Part shown: positions 19,766-30,839 of the stretch, piece by piece
Numbering within the stretch: the first letter of the stretch is position 1
Layout: each line of letters starts with the position of its first letter
Assembly: GCF_001641265.1 (NCBI RefSeq)
Contig: NW_020167531.1
Location: 992,001-1,056,000, forward strand
From: Pseudogymnoascus destructans
Lineage: Eukaryota; Ascomycota; Leotiomycetes; Thelebolales; Thelebolaceae
Direction: 5' to 3'
DNA length: 64,000 bases
Position numbers and translations under genes: made by a program
Notes under the pieces: model-generated
Databases searched by the model: none
Seen by the model: the letters and a program-made list of their open reading frames with translations, nothing else
What the model was told of the DNA's origin: nothing

Positions 19766-21385
19766 ATGGTTGGAAAGAAGAAGCGCGGGCATCCCGACCT
19801 GGAGGAAGCCCTCGGACGACCATGGTGCTATTACTGTAAGATTTCCCCATTCCAAACATTTTCGTTTCCATTCAGTCACTAACCGCGACATAGGTGAGCG
19901 CGACTTTGACGATCTTAAGATTCTGATTTCGCATCAGAAGGCTAAGCATTTCAAGTGCGAGCGATGTGGAAGAAGATTGAACACCGCGGGAGGTAAGTGG
20001 TTCTGACCGTCGTACTTCTTCGAGTCGCATTTTAACAGTTAACAGGCTTGTCCGTTCACATGAACCAGGTTCATAAGGAAACCCTGGCCAGCGTGGACAA
20101 TGCGCTCGGCAATCGCGCGTCTCTGGATGTCGAAATCTTCGGAATGGAGGGCATCCCAGAAGAAGTTGTCCAAGCACACAACCAAAGGATGATCACCCAG
20201 TTTTATCAAGCCGAGGCGGATCGACGCACCGCAACCGGAAACTATGGTCCGGGTGGGGGAGCTGGAGGACCGTCGAAGAAACCGAAATTTGAGTCGCCTG
20301 GCGACCTCAAGAAACGACTGGCCGAACATAAAGCACGATTGGCTGAACAGAATACTGCAGGTGGAAGCAGCGGCGACAATACCCCTGGTGCGGGTATTCC
20401 GAATAGCCAGAGCCCAGCACCGGCAGTTCAGAGCAAATCTCCATACGCTGCCCCACAAGCACCATATGCCGCTCCTCCAGGCGCATCGTACGGATCGTTC
20501 CCACAAGAACCATATGCACAGCCGGGCCAAGCCTACCCACAGCCGTACGGACAACCTGCATATCCTCCACCCGTCTCCCAATATCCTCCGCAGCAGCCAC
20601 AATATGCAGCAGCTCCAGCGTATGCAGCACCCCAAAGTTATTCGCCAGGACCATACGAACAACCACCACAGGCTAACTTTAGAGCTGCACCACCTTCCTT
20701 CGGGGCTGGCGCACCCCCAGGATTTAATCCCTACCAACCACCACCCCATGCAAGTCCTCAAATCAGTTCATTGCCTGCTCGGCCGGGGAGTTTACCTCAG
20801 GCGCCCGGTTTACCTCAGAGGCCGTCCTTTGGCACTTCGCCAACACCACCGTTCTCAATGCAACACCAAGCACCCCCTCCGCCGCAAGGTAGCTGGGGGC
20901 CAAACGGATGGAATGGGGCAGATCACCAAAATCCAGCTATGTCTTCAGCATACCCTCCTCACCAAGGCTATAATGATGGTTATGCCGCTAACGGAGTTGT
21001 TGGCAATAATGGAGCTTCAGGAGCTGCTAGAGAACCAGATGACATTGACGAGTTAATCAGAATGGCAGAGGCTGGCATCAAACCGCCGAAGAAGGGAGAA
21101 TCCCCTTCTGCTCCTGTTTCGGTACCAGCACCCAATGCTGCCCAGCCTCAACCAACCGACCGAGCAGCGGCTCCTGGAGCAGCAGCAACACCAGAAGCCG
21201 GCGAAAAGAAAACAAGGAAAGATAAGGATAAGGGCTCGAAAATGGTCTATTCAGATAGCGAGGTTAGTCCCGAGGAGAAGATGGCAAAGCTGTCCAGGTA
21301 CGCATTCGCTCCAGAACCGAAGAATGACACAGCACTTGTCGATGCTACCGAGATTCCTGCGGTTGCTGGCACTGTCGATGAATAG
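19766..21385 (+). CDS. BuGZ/ZNF207-like C2H2 zinc-finger protein
   Basis: Three exons (19766-19835, 19894-19992, 20046-21385) with introns of 58 and 53 bp give an intact protein of 502 residues. Two C2H2 fingers (CYYCERDFDDLKILISHQKAKH and CERCGRRLNTAGG..HMNQVH) and the IFGMEGIPEEVV block are the N-terminal signature of the BuGZ/ZNF207 family. Those proteins bind microtubules and load the checkpoint protein Bub3 at kinetochores, and they also interact with the splicing machinery. A low-complexity Pro/Tyr/Gln-rich middle (about residues 150-370) follows. Near the C-terminus EVSPEEKMAKLSRY matches the pattern of the Bub3-binding GLEBS motif. The gene sits alone between repeats and inside the segment apparently inverted by LTR-1 recombination. 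Its intact state suggests selection. Confidence 0.88.
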
Positions 21386-22942
21386 ACATGCCACCCCAGC
21401 ATGCTCAGCATTACAATATAATTCACGACCGTCGGCCATGGATACATGTTTCGACTCGTGCTGTTACAATACCGAAATCATCGCAATACCCACACCACAT
21501 CAATACCGAACATAAGGCCAAGCCCACAAATCTGCAGCTGAGTACTAATTTGGTTCGTCACCCCACCTGTCGGTTTCCTGGATTTTGGGGTGGGAGTGTA
21601 CTCGGTTACTTTTTTTGTTCTGGCGCTACTCTAGACTCTAAAATTCGCTTTTTATTCGCTTGGCGTATTCGCGGCGGCGGTCCCGAGGGAGGCGGCGGCA
21701 GAGAGAGGTGGGTGTCTCACATGGCGGCATCTGGTGAGTGAGCCTTTTTTGTCACCCGTGTAGATCTGGGAGGGAGTTATTGGGAGGAATTATGCGGAGT
21801 TGGTGGGCTGGGAGCTCGCCCTTGAGGGTGTATGACTTGGCAGATTTGTAAGTACTAAAAGGTTGGCGATCTCAATAATATCATGCAATCCGTGTTGTCC
21901 TTGCTCCCGTGCTGCGTTGTATGCGTCGTGTAGGAATCCAGTGCCTCACAACGAGGCCAGCCAGAAACAATATTTGCCGGTTAGACCGGTCTAGATCTAT
22001 TAGTGTGTTATTAGAAAGACGTTGATCATGCCCCGAATGGATGGAGGGGTCGAGCCGTAGGATCATAGAGTAACATGTTGAGACTGAGCGCTTACGCCAT
22101 CAATCTCTTCCGCTGTAACCTTCTGAGAAGCGCACTCGCACAGTAACGCAAGAGATGTGCCGTTGGATTAATCGTCGGTCCCGCAATTGTCTCGTCGACA
22201 TGATTTGTGGTATGCAGTAAACTATGGTTCGGTGTCCCATTCATTGTGCCCTACAAGGGACGAGGCCAAGGCTGAAAGCATTTCCCAGTTTTCCTGACTT
22301 CAATCAGATGCGTGTCAGCAGAAGCCACACATAGTAAGCACCTGAACACGAATCCCAAGCAATGCAGTCCCAACATCGTACCCAACACATACTGCACCGC
22401 ACTGCATCTGGAACCACCCACAGCCTCTCGTGGGGTGAAAATTGCACACCCGCATGTCCCGGGCCACGCTACTCGTACTGGTCCCCCCGCCAAGCCGGGG
22501 ACGCACGCAGGCACAACGGTGTCTCACAAAAAGCAGGCGTGCTTCCGTCGGCGTACCGACACGCGCTGTGCCACCACCCGAGGCGGCAGGGTTCGTCATG
22601 TCATGTTTGTGTGAGAAGTTTCGGGTAGGAGGGGGGGAGGTGGTGCCGAATGTGCCTAGGGCGTGGAATATGTGGGTATATGGTGCGTGTCGATGAGATT
22701 TTGATGTGCTGTCGTGACATACAGGTCCATTTCGAGTCATAATCAGCGCCAGCTGATTATGTATGCACTATACCGCTCCCTGATCAAATCCCGAGCCTTA
22801 TCTTGGCTCCTTCTTGCCACGACCCTGGGTGTCTCTGTCGATTGCAAAAACCTACAGTCGAGTCGCGCTAAGTCGATACATGGTAGGCAGCTAAAATATA
22901 TAGACTTATCAAGAAAACCGAGATATCAAATTTGCCAAGCTA
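21386..22942. other. Long intergenic region without a supported gene
   Basis: Several open frames overlap on both strands between 22250 and 22740, in a GC-rich stretch. They contradict one another and show no domain. I see no terminal repeats and no tRNA here. Confidence 0.4.
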
Positions 22943-23140
22943 TTACATCATCCACTGGTCCAATGTGCCCCTGACCGGCCCCTCAGACCTTAACAGCCGT
23001 TCAAATCGCTCAAATGAGCGTAAATATGCTGTATCAACCCCATCTTTAGACTCAGTATACCTAATCAGAACTTGCAGAGTCTGTTGAGCAGCTTCTATAG
23101 AGTATATTGGCTGTTCAGGTTGCTCTCCGTCTTCATTGTT
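22943..23140 (-). pseudogene. pogo/Fot-type transposase C-terminal fragment
   Basis: The minus strand reads QTLQVLIRYTESKDGVDTAYL, then FERFERLLRSEGPVRGTLDQWMM with a stop at 22945-22943. The same tail architecture (ALQVLIEFTEE..STLDSWIT) occurs at 40529-40852. Only the C-terminus remains, without catalytic motifs. Confidence 0.65.
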
Positions 23141-23151
23141 ACGATATCAAG

Positions 23152-23361
23152 TGTGCCTTGCAGCTCGAGTGGGGGTTTAGGGGTGTGGGGAGCTTTCCGG
23201 GGTTGGAGCGAAGTTCGCTAAAGAGAATTCACTCCACAACAACATAGCTGTATATAGATCGAGCCACTGCTCGAGTGCTCCTCTCCTCTTTCCTTTCTTC
23301 TCTAGATTGAGTTTAATTCATAATACCCAACTGGCACCCTATGCCTTGGTGAACCGTGACA
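23152..23361. repeat. Possible LTR remnant
   Basis: It starts TGTGCCTTGC and ends ACCGTGACA, with C/T-rich pyrimidine runs and TATATAG inside. The 5-bp flanks tcaag and cagat do not match. It is called on the TG..CA ends and texture only. Confidence 0.3.
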
Positions 23362-24400
23362 CAGATTACCTTACAGCCCGTAAAGAGTCTATGACTATTA
23401 ATACAGTTTGTAATGGATTCACAGCTATAGGTCTAGTTCCATGCGACCCTAAACGGGTGCTATTGAAGCTAAATACTCAGTTATAGACACCAACTCTGCC
23501 TGTGATTGTTTCTCATAACGACGACCGTTAGGTACCTAAAACACCTCATAATGCTACACAACTAGAGCTCTAGACTAAGACAGTTAAAGGGCTTTTCTAA
23601 GGTCGTACGACTGGGTCTTCTAATCCTACAGAGCAAGCACTTCACCAGCTAGCTAAAGGATGTCAAATGGCTATGCATAACGCTGTTATTGCAACGACTG
23701 AAAACAACATTTGAGGAGGCCTCTGAGGCACTGGGATTTTCCGATTTGATCCTGATAGTGTGGTTTCTATACTTGATCTCAGATTTAGAACCCTGACACC
23801 ACAAAACTCCCGCCCTAGCACCGCTCAACCTTGGGTTTCGCAGACACCAAGTAACCAAACTGAAGCCTTGTCATAGACAGCTTTCATTAAAAATCGTAAT
23901 TGCGCATCATCAAAATAGCTCACCAACCTCTATTTACAATGCTGTTGACCAATTTGCAAAGGGAGCATCACAAATTATGTATCAATTAGCATTGTTAAAA
24001 GCGGAGAATGGAATGCTTCAGCAAGGGATGGAACAACTTAGCAAACGCAGAAGGGCTAAAAAAACATGCCTACAGCAAGGAGTATCACTTACACAACACG
24101 AAGCACAAGAGTTACAAGATGAGAGGGACCTTGTGCAACAAGTAAAGCAAGAAACACAGGCAGGGAGTGGTCAGAAGCCAAGGGAAGAAACATGCGCAAG
24201 GCGCTGTGGTAACTGTGGTGGCACAAAACACATTGCACGCATCTGTCAGATGGTAATAGAGGTATCTGAGGATGAGTATTCTACATAGCTTTAATTGATT
24301 TATAGCATTGTAGTGGAATTATCATAGTATTTGTTAAGTGAGCACATTAGACTGTATCATTTGCTATGTTGTATCATTCGTTATGCATGCATGTTAGTAT
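23362..24400 (+). pseudogene. pogo-H: degenerate pogo-like transposase, C-terminal half
   Basis: The plus strand matches the C-terminal half of the intact pogo-B protein through many stops: AIGLVPCDPKRVLLKLNTQL (about 23435), FDPDSVVSILDL, STAQPWVSQTPSN, then an open stretch 23977-24288. That stretch holds a coiled coil (LSKRRRAKKTCLQQG) and a CCHC-like knuckle CGNCGGTKHIARIC. The early part may derive from a second related copy. The right end (about 24345-24393) has GTATCATT repeats and ATGCATGC, shared with the end at about 51160-51200. Confidence 0.75.
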
Positions 24401-24480
24401 ATATCAATTTCTATTTTATATGCGAGTACTACTCAGGGTATTCGAGTACTGGTATTCAAGTATACTCGAGGATGCCCGAG
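24401..24480. mobile_element. hAT subterminal fragment
   Basis: GAGTACTACTCAGGGTATTCGAGTACTGG and CTCGAGGATGCCCGAG are hAT-style subterminal repeats, as in hAT-2 at 40922-41050. Joined to 12254-12284 across the LTR-4 target duplication ccgag, it gives a continuous hAT end. Confidence 0.65.
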
Positions 24481-25028
24481 TGTAAGGACAGTTTGAACTG
24501 AGGCTGACCTTCAAGTCTGCAGAAGTATCCGAAGTATAATCTGAAGACTTTGATACTCGAAGCAGTAGGACAAGGTATAGTAGTTCAGGCTCCAAAGCAT
24601 ATACTTTATACCACAGGGGTCAAGTGGTGAGACTAACAGGTTGGCCAAGTGGTTCGACTCGAAGTAAGGGAATGCAAAGTAAGTCGAAGCAGGAGGAATT
24701 GCAAGAAGGCCAAGTAGTATATAATTTGCTAGCTAAAGATCAATAAGAGACATGAGCAATAAGTGCTTATATAACAGTAAAAATCCCTAGTGCCAAATAA
24801 GTGAAGGCACTAATTAACCGAACCCTAGCTAAGCGAGCCCTAGTGCAGCAAGCCAATAACAAGAGAGCCTAAGCCAGTAGTCAACATTTGGGCTGATCTA
24901 GGTCAGCAAGTGAAGCGAAGTGAGCGAAGTGAGCGAAGCAGGTGAAGTGAATGACATAGTGAAATAAGTACTAGAGACTAAAGCGAATCGAAGGGTCGTG
25001 ACACAAATATCGAAGGAGTGTCATGACA
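24481..25028 (-). repeat. LTR-4 copy b (548 bp, near-identical to 11702-12248)
   Basis: Ends TGTAAGGACAG and GTCATGACA. Left flank ccgag at 24476-24480, right flank cacca inside gag-2. The target duplication partner ccgag is beside copy a instead. The near-identity implies either recent insertion or gene conversion. Confidence 0.92.
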
Positions 25029-26935
25029 CACCACTACTCGCACTCGCGAGCTATTCTCAGTCTGTTGGGTGAAGCACTGCGCTGCCCGGTGGCCTTCCTT
25101 TCCGCAGGTAAAGCAAAGATTGTTTTCCTTCTGCCGCTGTTCCTCAGCGTCGGGTAGGCGGGGGTGCTTCTGGAAGGACCTTGTGGCACCCCAGTTCTCA
25201 TTTGAGCTGCTAGAGGGCCTCTTCCGAGGCCTATCAGGCTGGCTCTGCTGACGGCCTTCCCTTGCGCTACCTTCCCAAACACGAGATGTGTCCGCCTGCT
25301 CAAACCGCGCTGTGAGCGCGATGAGTGCAACCCGGGTACGCGGAATCTCGGGATAAGTAAGGACCTTCGTTCTCACATCTGGCCGTAACTTCATGAGGAG
25401 GTGTTGCACCCGGTGCTCCTCACTATAGGCTGGCATGTCCGCCTCTAAGATTTCGAGGTAGTGTCATACTGACATTCGTTGCACTCAGTTTGCTATCAAA
25501 CTCAAGAGCAAACTTAGAAATCTCCTCCTCAAACCTACAAGTCACCATACATATCTTGGCTTATCACACCAACAACAGAAGCAATACTACTCAACGATTG
25601 CTGCAAACTCTTCTACTACATCTGTTTATGCTACATACATCACGGCATATCATTTGGACACTCATTGAACAAGTTATTAAGAAAATCTCCTCCTTAAGGG
25701 GGTGGGCCAATACTACCACATGGCATATCTCTACCAACTAGAGGCCTAGGAACATGAACGATAGCTCTAGAAGCTTCTACAACCCTCTATGATTCATTAC
25801 ACGTCATCGCTCCTTAGTTACCCACAAGATTGGTTAAGTTATGACATAATTTGTCTATAGGTACTCTGACCTTGGACCTCCTTTTCACTTCCTATAGGCT
25901 AGGAACCCAAGAGATGGTTCTATGGGATTCTCTTACGTTCACTACATGATTAGCAAGCTAGTTGTGGGTCGCACTTGATTTCTAATACATTTACCAAGCC
26001 TGGTTAGTCATGGAAAGTCATGGAAAATGAGAGAACTACACTCCTTTGGCATAAATAGGATTGCCCTTTCCTTAAGAAAGGGCAAGCAGGCAATACAGTA
26101 AATCGACTAGCACATACTTCTACGTCTTTTCCAAGCTTCCAAGCATTGATCTTGTTATTCTCTGTTTTTGAAAAGTCAGTGAGGTGCTAACCTCTGACTT
26201 ACCCCTGAGTTCTCAGACTCAACATTTGTTGCAACTTGTCTAAACCACTTCACCACATCATACACCTGATTGCTGCGTTGTGGAATAGTCTAAGCTACAA
26301 CCCTTTGGCTCTGTTTCCTAAGACAGTGTGTTGTCTTAGTAAATTCATCCCTTCCTTGGGTGGCTAGATTCTCATATCTTGTGCACCCACCATTACAGGT
26401 AGGTGGCAAACGCCTGCGCTGTCTGGCCGCCTCGCTGCCGCGCCTCCTCGTATTTGATGGCCGTTGAGATCATTCGGTTCACTGGGTCCTGGATGAGGTC
26501 GAGGAGAAAGTTCTTAAACTCCTCCCCAGGTCTTCTGGAACCCAGGTTCCCATTCGTGTCGGAGCCACGCGTCGCGGGGTTCTCCTGTGAGCCACGTCAT
26601 TGCAAAGTCGCAGCGTAGCTCATCCGACTTATTCGCCCCTGGTTCGAGGCGGAAGGCGAGCTCACAGTTCGTAATAAACTCTGAGTGTTCCCGCACTGTC
26701 TTCCCTCGGTATTCTGAGACTGCCTTTGCCCTAAGGATTCGCGGAAGGCCATCATGGGATATCGAGCTCGCTGGCGTCCAGCTGCGTTCCGAGGTTGCGA
26801 GGGTCTGGGTCGAAGCCTACGCTTCGTCCACGCATTCTAGTTGTTTCTGCAGCTTCCAAATCCGCTCTCCCGTCTCCCGTAACTCAAGCTCCTGCCGCAG
26901 CTCAGCTTCGAGTGCTATGGCAGCATGTAATGGTG
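25029..26935 (-). pseudogene. Gag-2 main part (gypsy-type), interrupted by LTR-1C
   Basis: The minus strand from 26935 reads IALEAELRQELELRETGER, then SEFITNCELAFRLEPGANKSD and CDFAMTWLTGEPRDAWLRHEW (retrotransposon gag domain, 26700-26500). After the LTR-1C insertion it continues as EEHRVQHLLMKLRPDVRTKV and a CCHC knuckle CFTCGKEGHRAAQC at about 25110-25070. It ends in LTR-4 copy b. The N-terminus is at 17231-17390 on the other strand. Pol is absent. Confidence 0.88.
25462..26397. repeat. LTR-1 copy C, solo LTR in gag-2 (TSD ggtag)
   Basis: 936 bp, TGTCATACTG to CCACCATTACA on the plus strand. ggtag at 25457-25461 and 26398-26402 is a perfect duplication. It serves as the control showing what an unrearranged LTR-1 insertion looks like. 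Confidence 0.96.
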
Positions 26936-27817
26936 GGTGCATCAGATGTGAGAATCTAGCCACCCAAGGAAGGGATGAATTTACTAAGACAACACACTGT
27001 CTTAGGAAACAGAGCCAAAGGGTTGTAGCTTAGACTATTCCACAACGCAGCAATCAGGTGTGTGATGTAGTGAAGTGGTTCAGACAAGTTGCAACAAATG
27101 TTGAGTCTGGGAACTCAGGGGTAAGTCAGAGGTTAACACCTCACTGACTTTTCAGAAACAAGGAGTAACAAGATCAATGCTTGGAAGCTTGGAAAAGACG
27201 TGGAAGTATGATAGTCAATTTACTGTATTGTCTGCTTGCCCTTTCTTAAGGAAATGGCAATCCTATTTATGCTAAAGGAGTGTAGTTCTCTCATTTTCCA
27301 AGACTTTCCATGACTAACCAAGCTTGGTAACTGTAGTCGACGTAAGAGAATCCCATAGAACCATCTCCTAGGTTCCTAGCCTATAGGAAGTGAAAGGAGG
27401 TCCAAGGTCAGAGTACCCCTATAGACAAATTATGTCATAACTTAACCAATCTTGTGGGTAACTAAGGAGCGATGACGTGTAATGAATCATAGACGGTTGT
27501 AGAAGCTTTTGGAGCTATCGTTCATGTTCCTAGGCCTCTAGTTGGTAGAGATATGTCATGTGGTAGTATGAGTGATGTCATGTAATGAATCATAGAGGGT
27601 TGTAGAGATATGCTATGTGGTCATATCGGCCCAGTAACTAAGGAGCAATGACGTGTAATGAATCATAGAGGGTTGTAGCAATCGTTGAGTAGTATTGCTC
27701 TTGTTGTTGGTGTGACAAGCCAAAATATGTATAGTGACTTGTAGGTTTGAGGAGGAGATTTCTAAGTTTGCTCTTGAGTTTGATAGCAAACTGAGTGCAA
27801 CGAATGTCAGTATGACA
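26936..27817. repeat. LTR-1 copy B, inverted relative to copy A, flanks exchanged
   Basis: 882 bp, TGTAATGGTGG to CAGTATGACA on the plus strand. Left flank cagca (26931-26935) is the complement of copy A's left flank tgctg. Right flank ctgca (27818-27822) is the complement of copy A's right flank tgcag. The left neighbour is gag-2 and the right neighbour is MULE-1. Confidence 0.95.
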
Positions 27818-27967
27818 CTGCAGCCCAGAAAAGGGGCTGTAGCGCCCTTCCAAACTTCTCCGTGAAGTTCTCTTTAAGGTGGTGGCAGCAATGTGCTACT
27901 ACCACCCTCCCTCCCAAACCCCTCTCTGCCTCCCGAAGCCCCTTGTCTCTATCAGAGACAAGGTTGC
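27818..27967 (-). pseudogene. MULE-1 transposase, segment before the LTR-1 site
   Basis: The minus strand encodes SDRDKGLREAERG, then HCCHHLKENFTEKFGRALQPLFWAA, which matches the MULE-2 copy at 55715-55800 and 56518-56575. It should continue into 18411. It is cut on the right by LTR-2 copy e. Confidence 0.85.
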
Positions 27968-28074
27968 TGTAACGCTGACTTCTAAACGATAGAAGACACA
28001 GAGGTTTCTTGCGTAAGGTTGACTTGACAGAGGAGGCAGGGGATTAGACACAAAGGCTTTCCAAGTAACACGTT
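27968..28074 (-). repeat. LTR-2 copy e, truncated
   Basis: Only the R/U5 end remains (TGTAACGCTGACTTCTAAACG to CCAAGTAACACG). It breaks off at 28074 where the next LTR-like sequence starts. Confidence 0.8.
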
Positions 28075-28330
28075 TGTGATAATCATATCACTCGGTGTTC
28101 AAGACAGGTAAGCAGCATGGAGTTCAACAGGGAATCATATTCCATTCGTAGGTAGCTATTCAAACTAGCCGCTGGCTTCCTATTGAAGCCAGCTCATTCC
28201 TACTTATACTCTCTGTGTGCGCTAGCTGAGCTAGACGAGGGCAGAGACTTGCGGAGTTCTGGTGGACCCCTTGCGGGGCCCTCGGACCCACGTGACACCG
28301 AAGGGGGTCGGTCGACTCCTGATCGTGACA
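28075..28330. repeat. Possible LTR-5
   Basis: It starts TGTGATAATCATATCAC, ends CTGATCGTGACA and is followed by ATGCCTCCCTCTCTAGG, as at the start of an internal region. No second copy or target duplication is present in the window, so this is tentative. Confidence 0.35.
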
Positions 28331-28365
28331 ATGCCTCCCTCTCTAGGAGCCCTTGTCCTCAAGGC

Positions 28366-30342
28366 CTAGTGCGTGTGCAGATAATTGCCGCCCCTCATAG
28401 TCAGGGCGAGAAGGAACCGGACTTTGTCCGAATTAGCGCCACGGCATGCAGCTGTTACAGGTGTCCCGCAGCCTTCGCAGTGAAGGTTAACATCAGCGCC
28501 GGCATTAACCAGAAGCTCTACGATTGGGAGGCTTCCTAGTCGTGCTGCTAAGTGAAGCAAAGATCCAAACTGCGTAGAATCTAGGGATGAAACCCTTCCA
28601 ACCCAGGACGAGATATTGATGTCCCCCCTTTTAATGATAGTCTGTAGCTCATCAATTTGCACGAAACTAAGATCCTTCGCAATCAGAACGTCGTCCAAGT
28701 AAAGATCAAATGGCATCTGTAGAGTAGATTGTTGAAACGAGGCCTCGTGCTTTCGAACACGTGCCAAAATGTATTTCTCTGCAGGAAGGCTAATCAACTG
28801 CTCTTCCGCCTCGAGCATGGGGTGGCCATGAGATAAGGTTTGAGGAAGATCTCGCGAGTAGCATTGATGTATTCTATGGCAAATTCCCATGGCCATAGGA
28901 AGTTTTAGCGACGCAGCTTCTCGTAAAGATTCGAGCATCTTCTCCTGGTCTGCTTCAACTCCGAATCCATGGAGGTAGCACATGCTCAACTCGAACAGAG
29001 ATCTCCCGAGAATGGTCGGATCTGTATGGGTAGCGACCATCGATTGCAATCTCGCGAATACTGTTTCTGCAGCAGGAAGGTGACTGTGTTTGCATTTGAC
29101 TGTCTCCTGTTAGCTAGCCGGGTTGATGGCAGACTAGTTTCATACTTACATCGGCCCTATACAACGACCATCTTTCGAGCGTTGAAAGTTGGGAAGTGCC
29201 AAAAGAAGCTATTATTGTCTTCTTCCTGTGAAGCACATCTCGTCAATAAGCGTTTTAAACCTTTGCTACAAATTCTCGCTCCAAGTTGAAAAGCTTCATA
29301 ACTTCCCCAACGGTTACTCGATCTGCTGCATCATCCCTCAAGGTAGACTCTAACACCTTTTGCAGCAGTGTAATTTTGGCTGCATCAGCTGGTAAAAGTT
29401 CTTGTGTAGCCAGCAATGCAAGGCGCAGAAGATCATCTCTGGGCAACCCATTAAGCCAGGTGATAGGATCTTCTCGATGTCGACGATCAACATATCTTTT
29501 GCCATCCTGCACAATCTCCCACACCATCAAGCCATAAGAAAATATATCACATTTGTAGTGATCTTCTCTCATCGTCGAAGTTGACTTTCCCTGTCGCACC
29601 GCCGGCGGATTAAGATAGTCGTCCCAATATACCTTGACTCATTATCAAGAATCGAGTGTCCAAAATCCGAAAGCTTCGCAACAATCTCACCACTATCAGT
29701 TTCACAAACAAGCGTATTCTCCAGCTTCACATCCCCCTGCACTATTCCAGACGCATGCAACGCTGCCAACCCATTCGCAATCCCGCTGAAAAACTTGATC
29801 TTCTCCACAACCGACACTTTCTCCCCCGCCTCCCTCTTCTTCCCCAGATACCCCCTCAACGTCCCATACGCTACAAACTCCGCAACAAGATACAGCGATA
29901 TATGCTCTCCCACAGTCCGCGACCCATACCCGACAAGCTGCACAATATTCTCACACTCCCTAATCGGGTTATGGGACCTCCTACTCTCCACATCATCCAC
30001 CTTCTTCGACGGATGCTCAGTACTCTTCAGATACTTGATAGCCAAAACCAGAGCATCGCCTTCTCTATTAACCTGTCCCCTATCAACACGATAGCAAGCC
30101 CCCTCGCCAATCCCAAAGACCGTTTCCGTAGGCATGAAAGTAGTAGATTTATACCGATCCAAGACCGAACAACAAAGCACAAATTGCCACACATCAGCAA
30201 TGTCAAGACCCGGCGGAGTAGCTGCCGCGAAACTGCCCGAGGAAGTATCATGCGCAGCTGGGTAGTCGTTGGAGTCGGAAAGCACGGTGCCCGCCGTCGC
30301 CTCAGTGAGGTCGTAGATATCCATCTCTATAATCTGAACCAA
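28366..30342 (-). pseudogene. Protein kinase-Sel1-ankyrin gene, broken
   Basis: Minus-strand order is kinase, Sel1-like repeats, ankyrin repeats. From ATG 30342: glycine loop GIGEGACYRV, VAIK-type lysine in LAIKYLK, catalytic loop IVQGDVKLEN (the usual His before Gly-Asp is Gln), SDFGHS as the DFG motif. The frame breaks after RYIGTT at about 29605 and resumes as DYLNPPAV..CDIFSYGLMVWEIV. A stop at 29255 and an intron of about 50 bp (29100-29149) precede FELSMCYLHGFGVEAD (Sel1-like) and LLHLAARLGSLPIVELLVNAGADVN (ankyrin). The right frame ends at 28366, where repeat sequence begins, so the C-terminus is probably lost. Such fusions resemble signalling or incompatibility-type proteins of fungi. 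The function is inferred only. Confidence 0.8.
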
Positions 30343-30839
30343 GTTGGCAGTGTAGCGCCCACGCCTGGAAAAGGTTGATGGTGAGGGGTGCCCATCATTA
30401 TGAAGGGTGGGAGCTGAGTAGGGTATGAGTGAGTTGTTCGTGCGGCTGAAATATTTATGGCGCGTGGGGGACGGGACGGACCCTGTTAACGTTTAGGCCT
30501 GGAGCGGCCCATGGGAGGGTGCGCGGACGCTTTGACCGCTGTCATTCGGCTGTATCCGTGGTTTGGGCTTTGAGCTTCAAATACCGCAAAGCCGCCGAAA
30601 TATGGGTTTCCAGCCTCAAAATAGCACAATATGCCAAAAGACCAAAAAATAAGATAAATGCAGTGATGCGCTCCTATAATTCTAATATATCGTCCCCGCT
30701 GGCTAGATCGCTCGCTACATAATCAATCTATCAATCAGTATACACTCTACCCGCTCCAAAATGAGCGAAACAAATGGGTATTATATCCCCTCTCCCAAAA
30801 CCAGGCATCCCCCCTTATGACTTTCCTCCTCTACACCCC
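30343..30839. other. Intergenic between the kinase pseudogene and the PhoD-like gene
   Basis: Contains the upstream side of the kinase gene and the 3-prime flank of the phosphatase gene. No further gene is seen. Confidence 0.45.

Noticed and set aside
20039..20761. A 240-codon frame opposite the zinc-finger gene, and a 270-codon frame in another phase of it
   Set aside because: Both are shadows of the Pro/Gln-rich repeats of the BuGZ-like gene. The sense frame has the domains and the splice sites.
22250..22740. Six overlapping open frames in a GC-rich stretch
   Set aside because: They contradict each other on both strands and show no conserved motif or splice structure.
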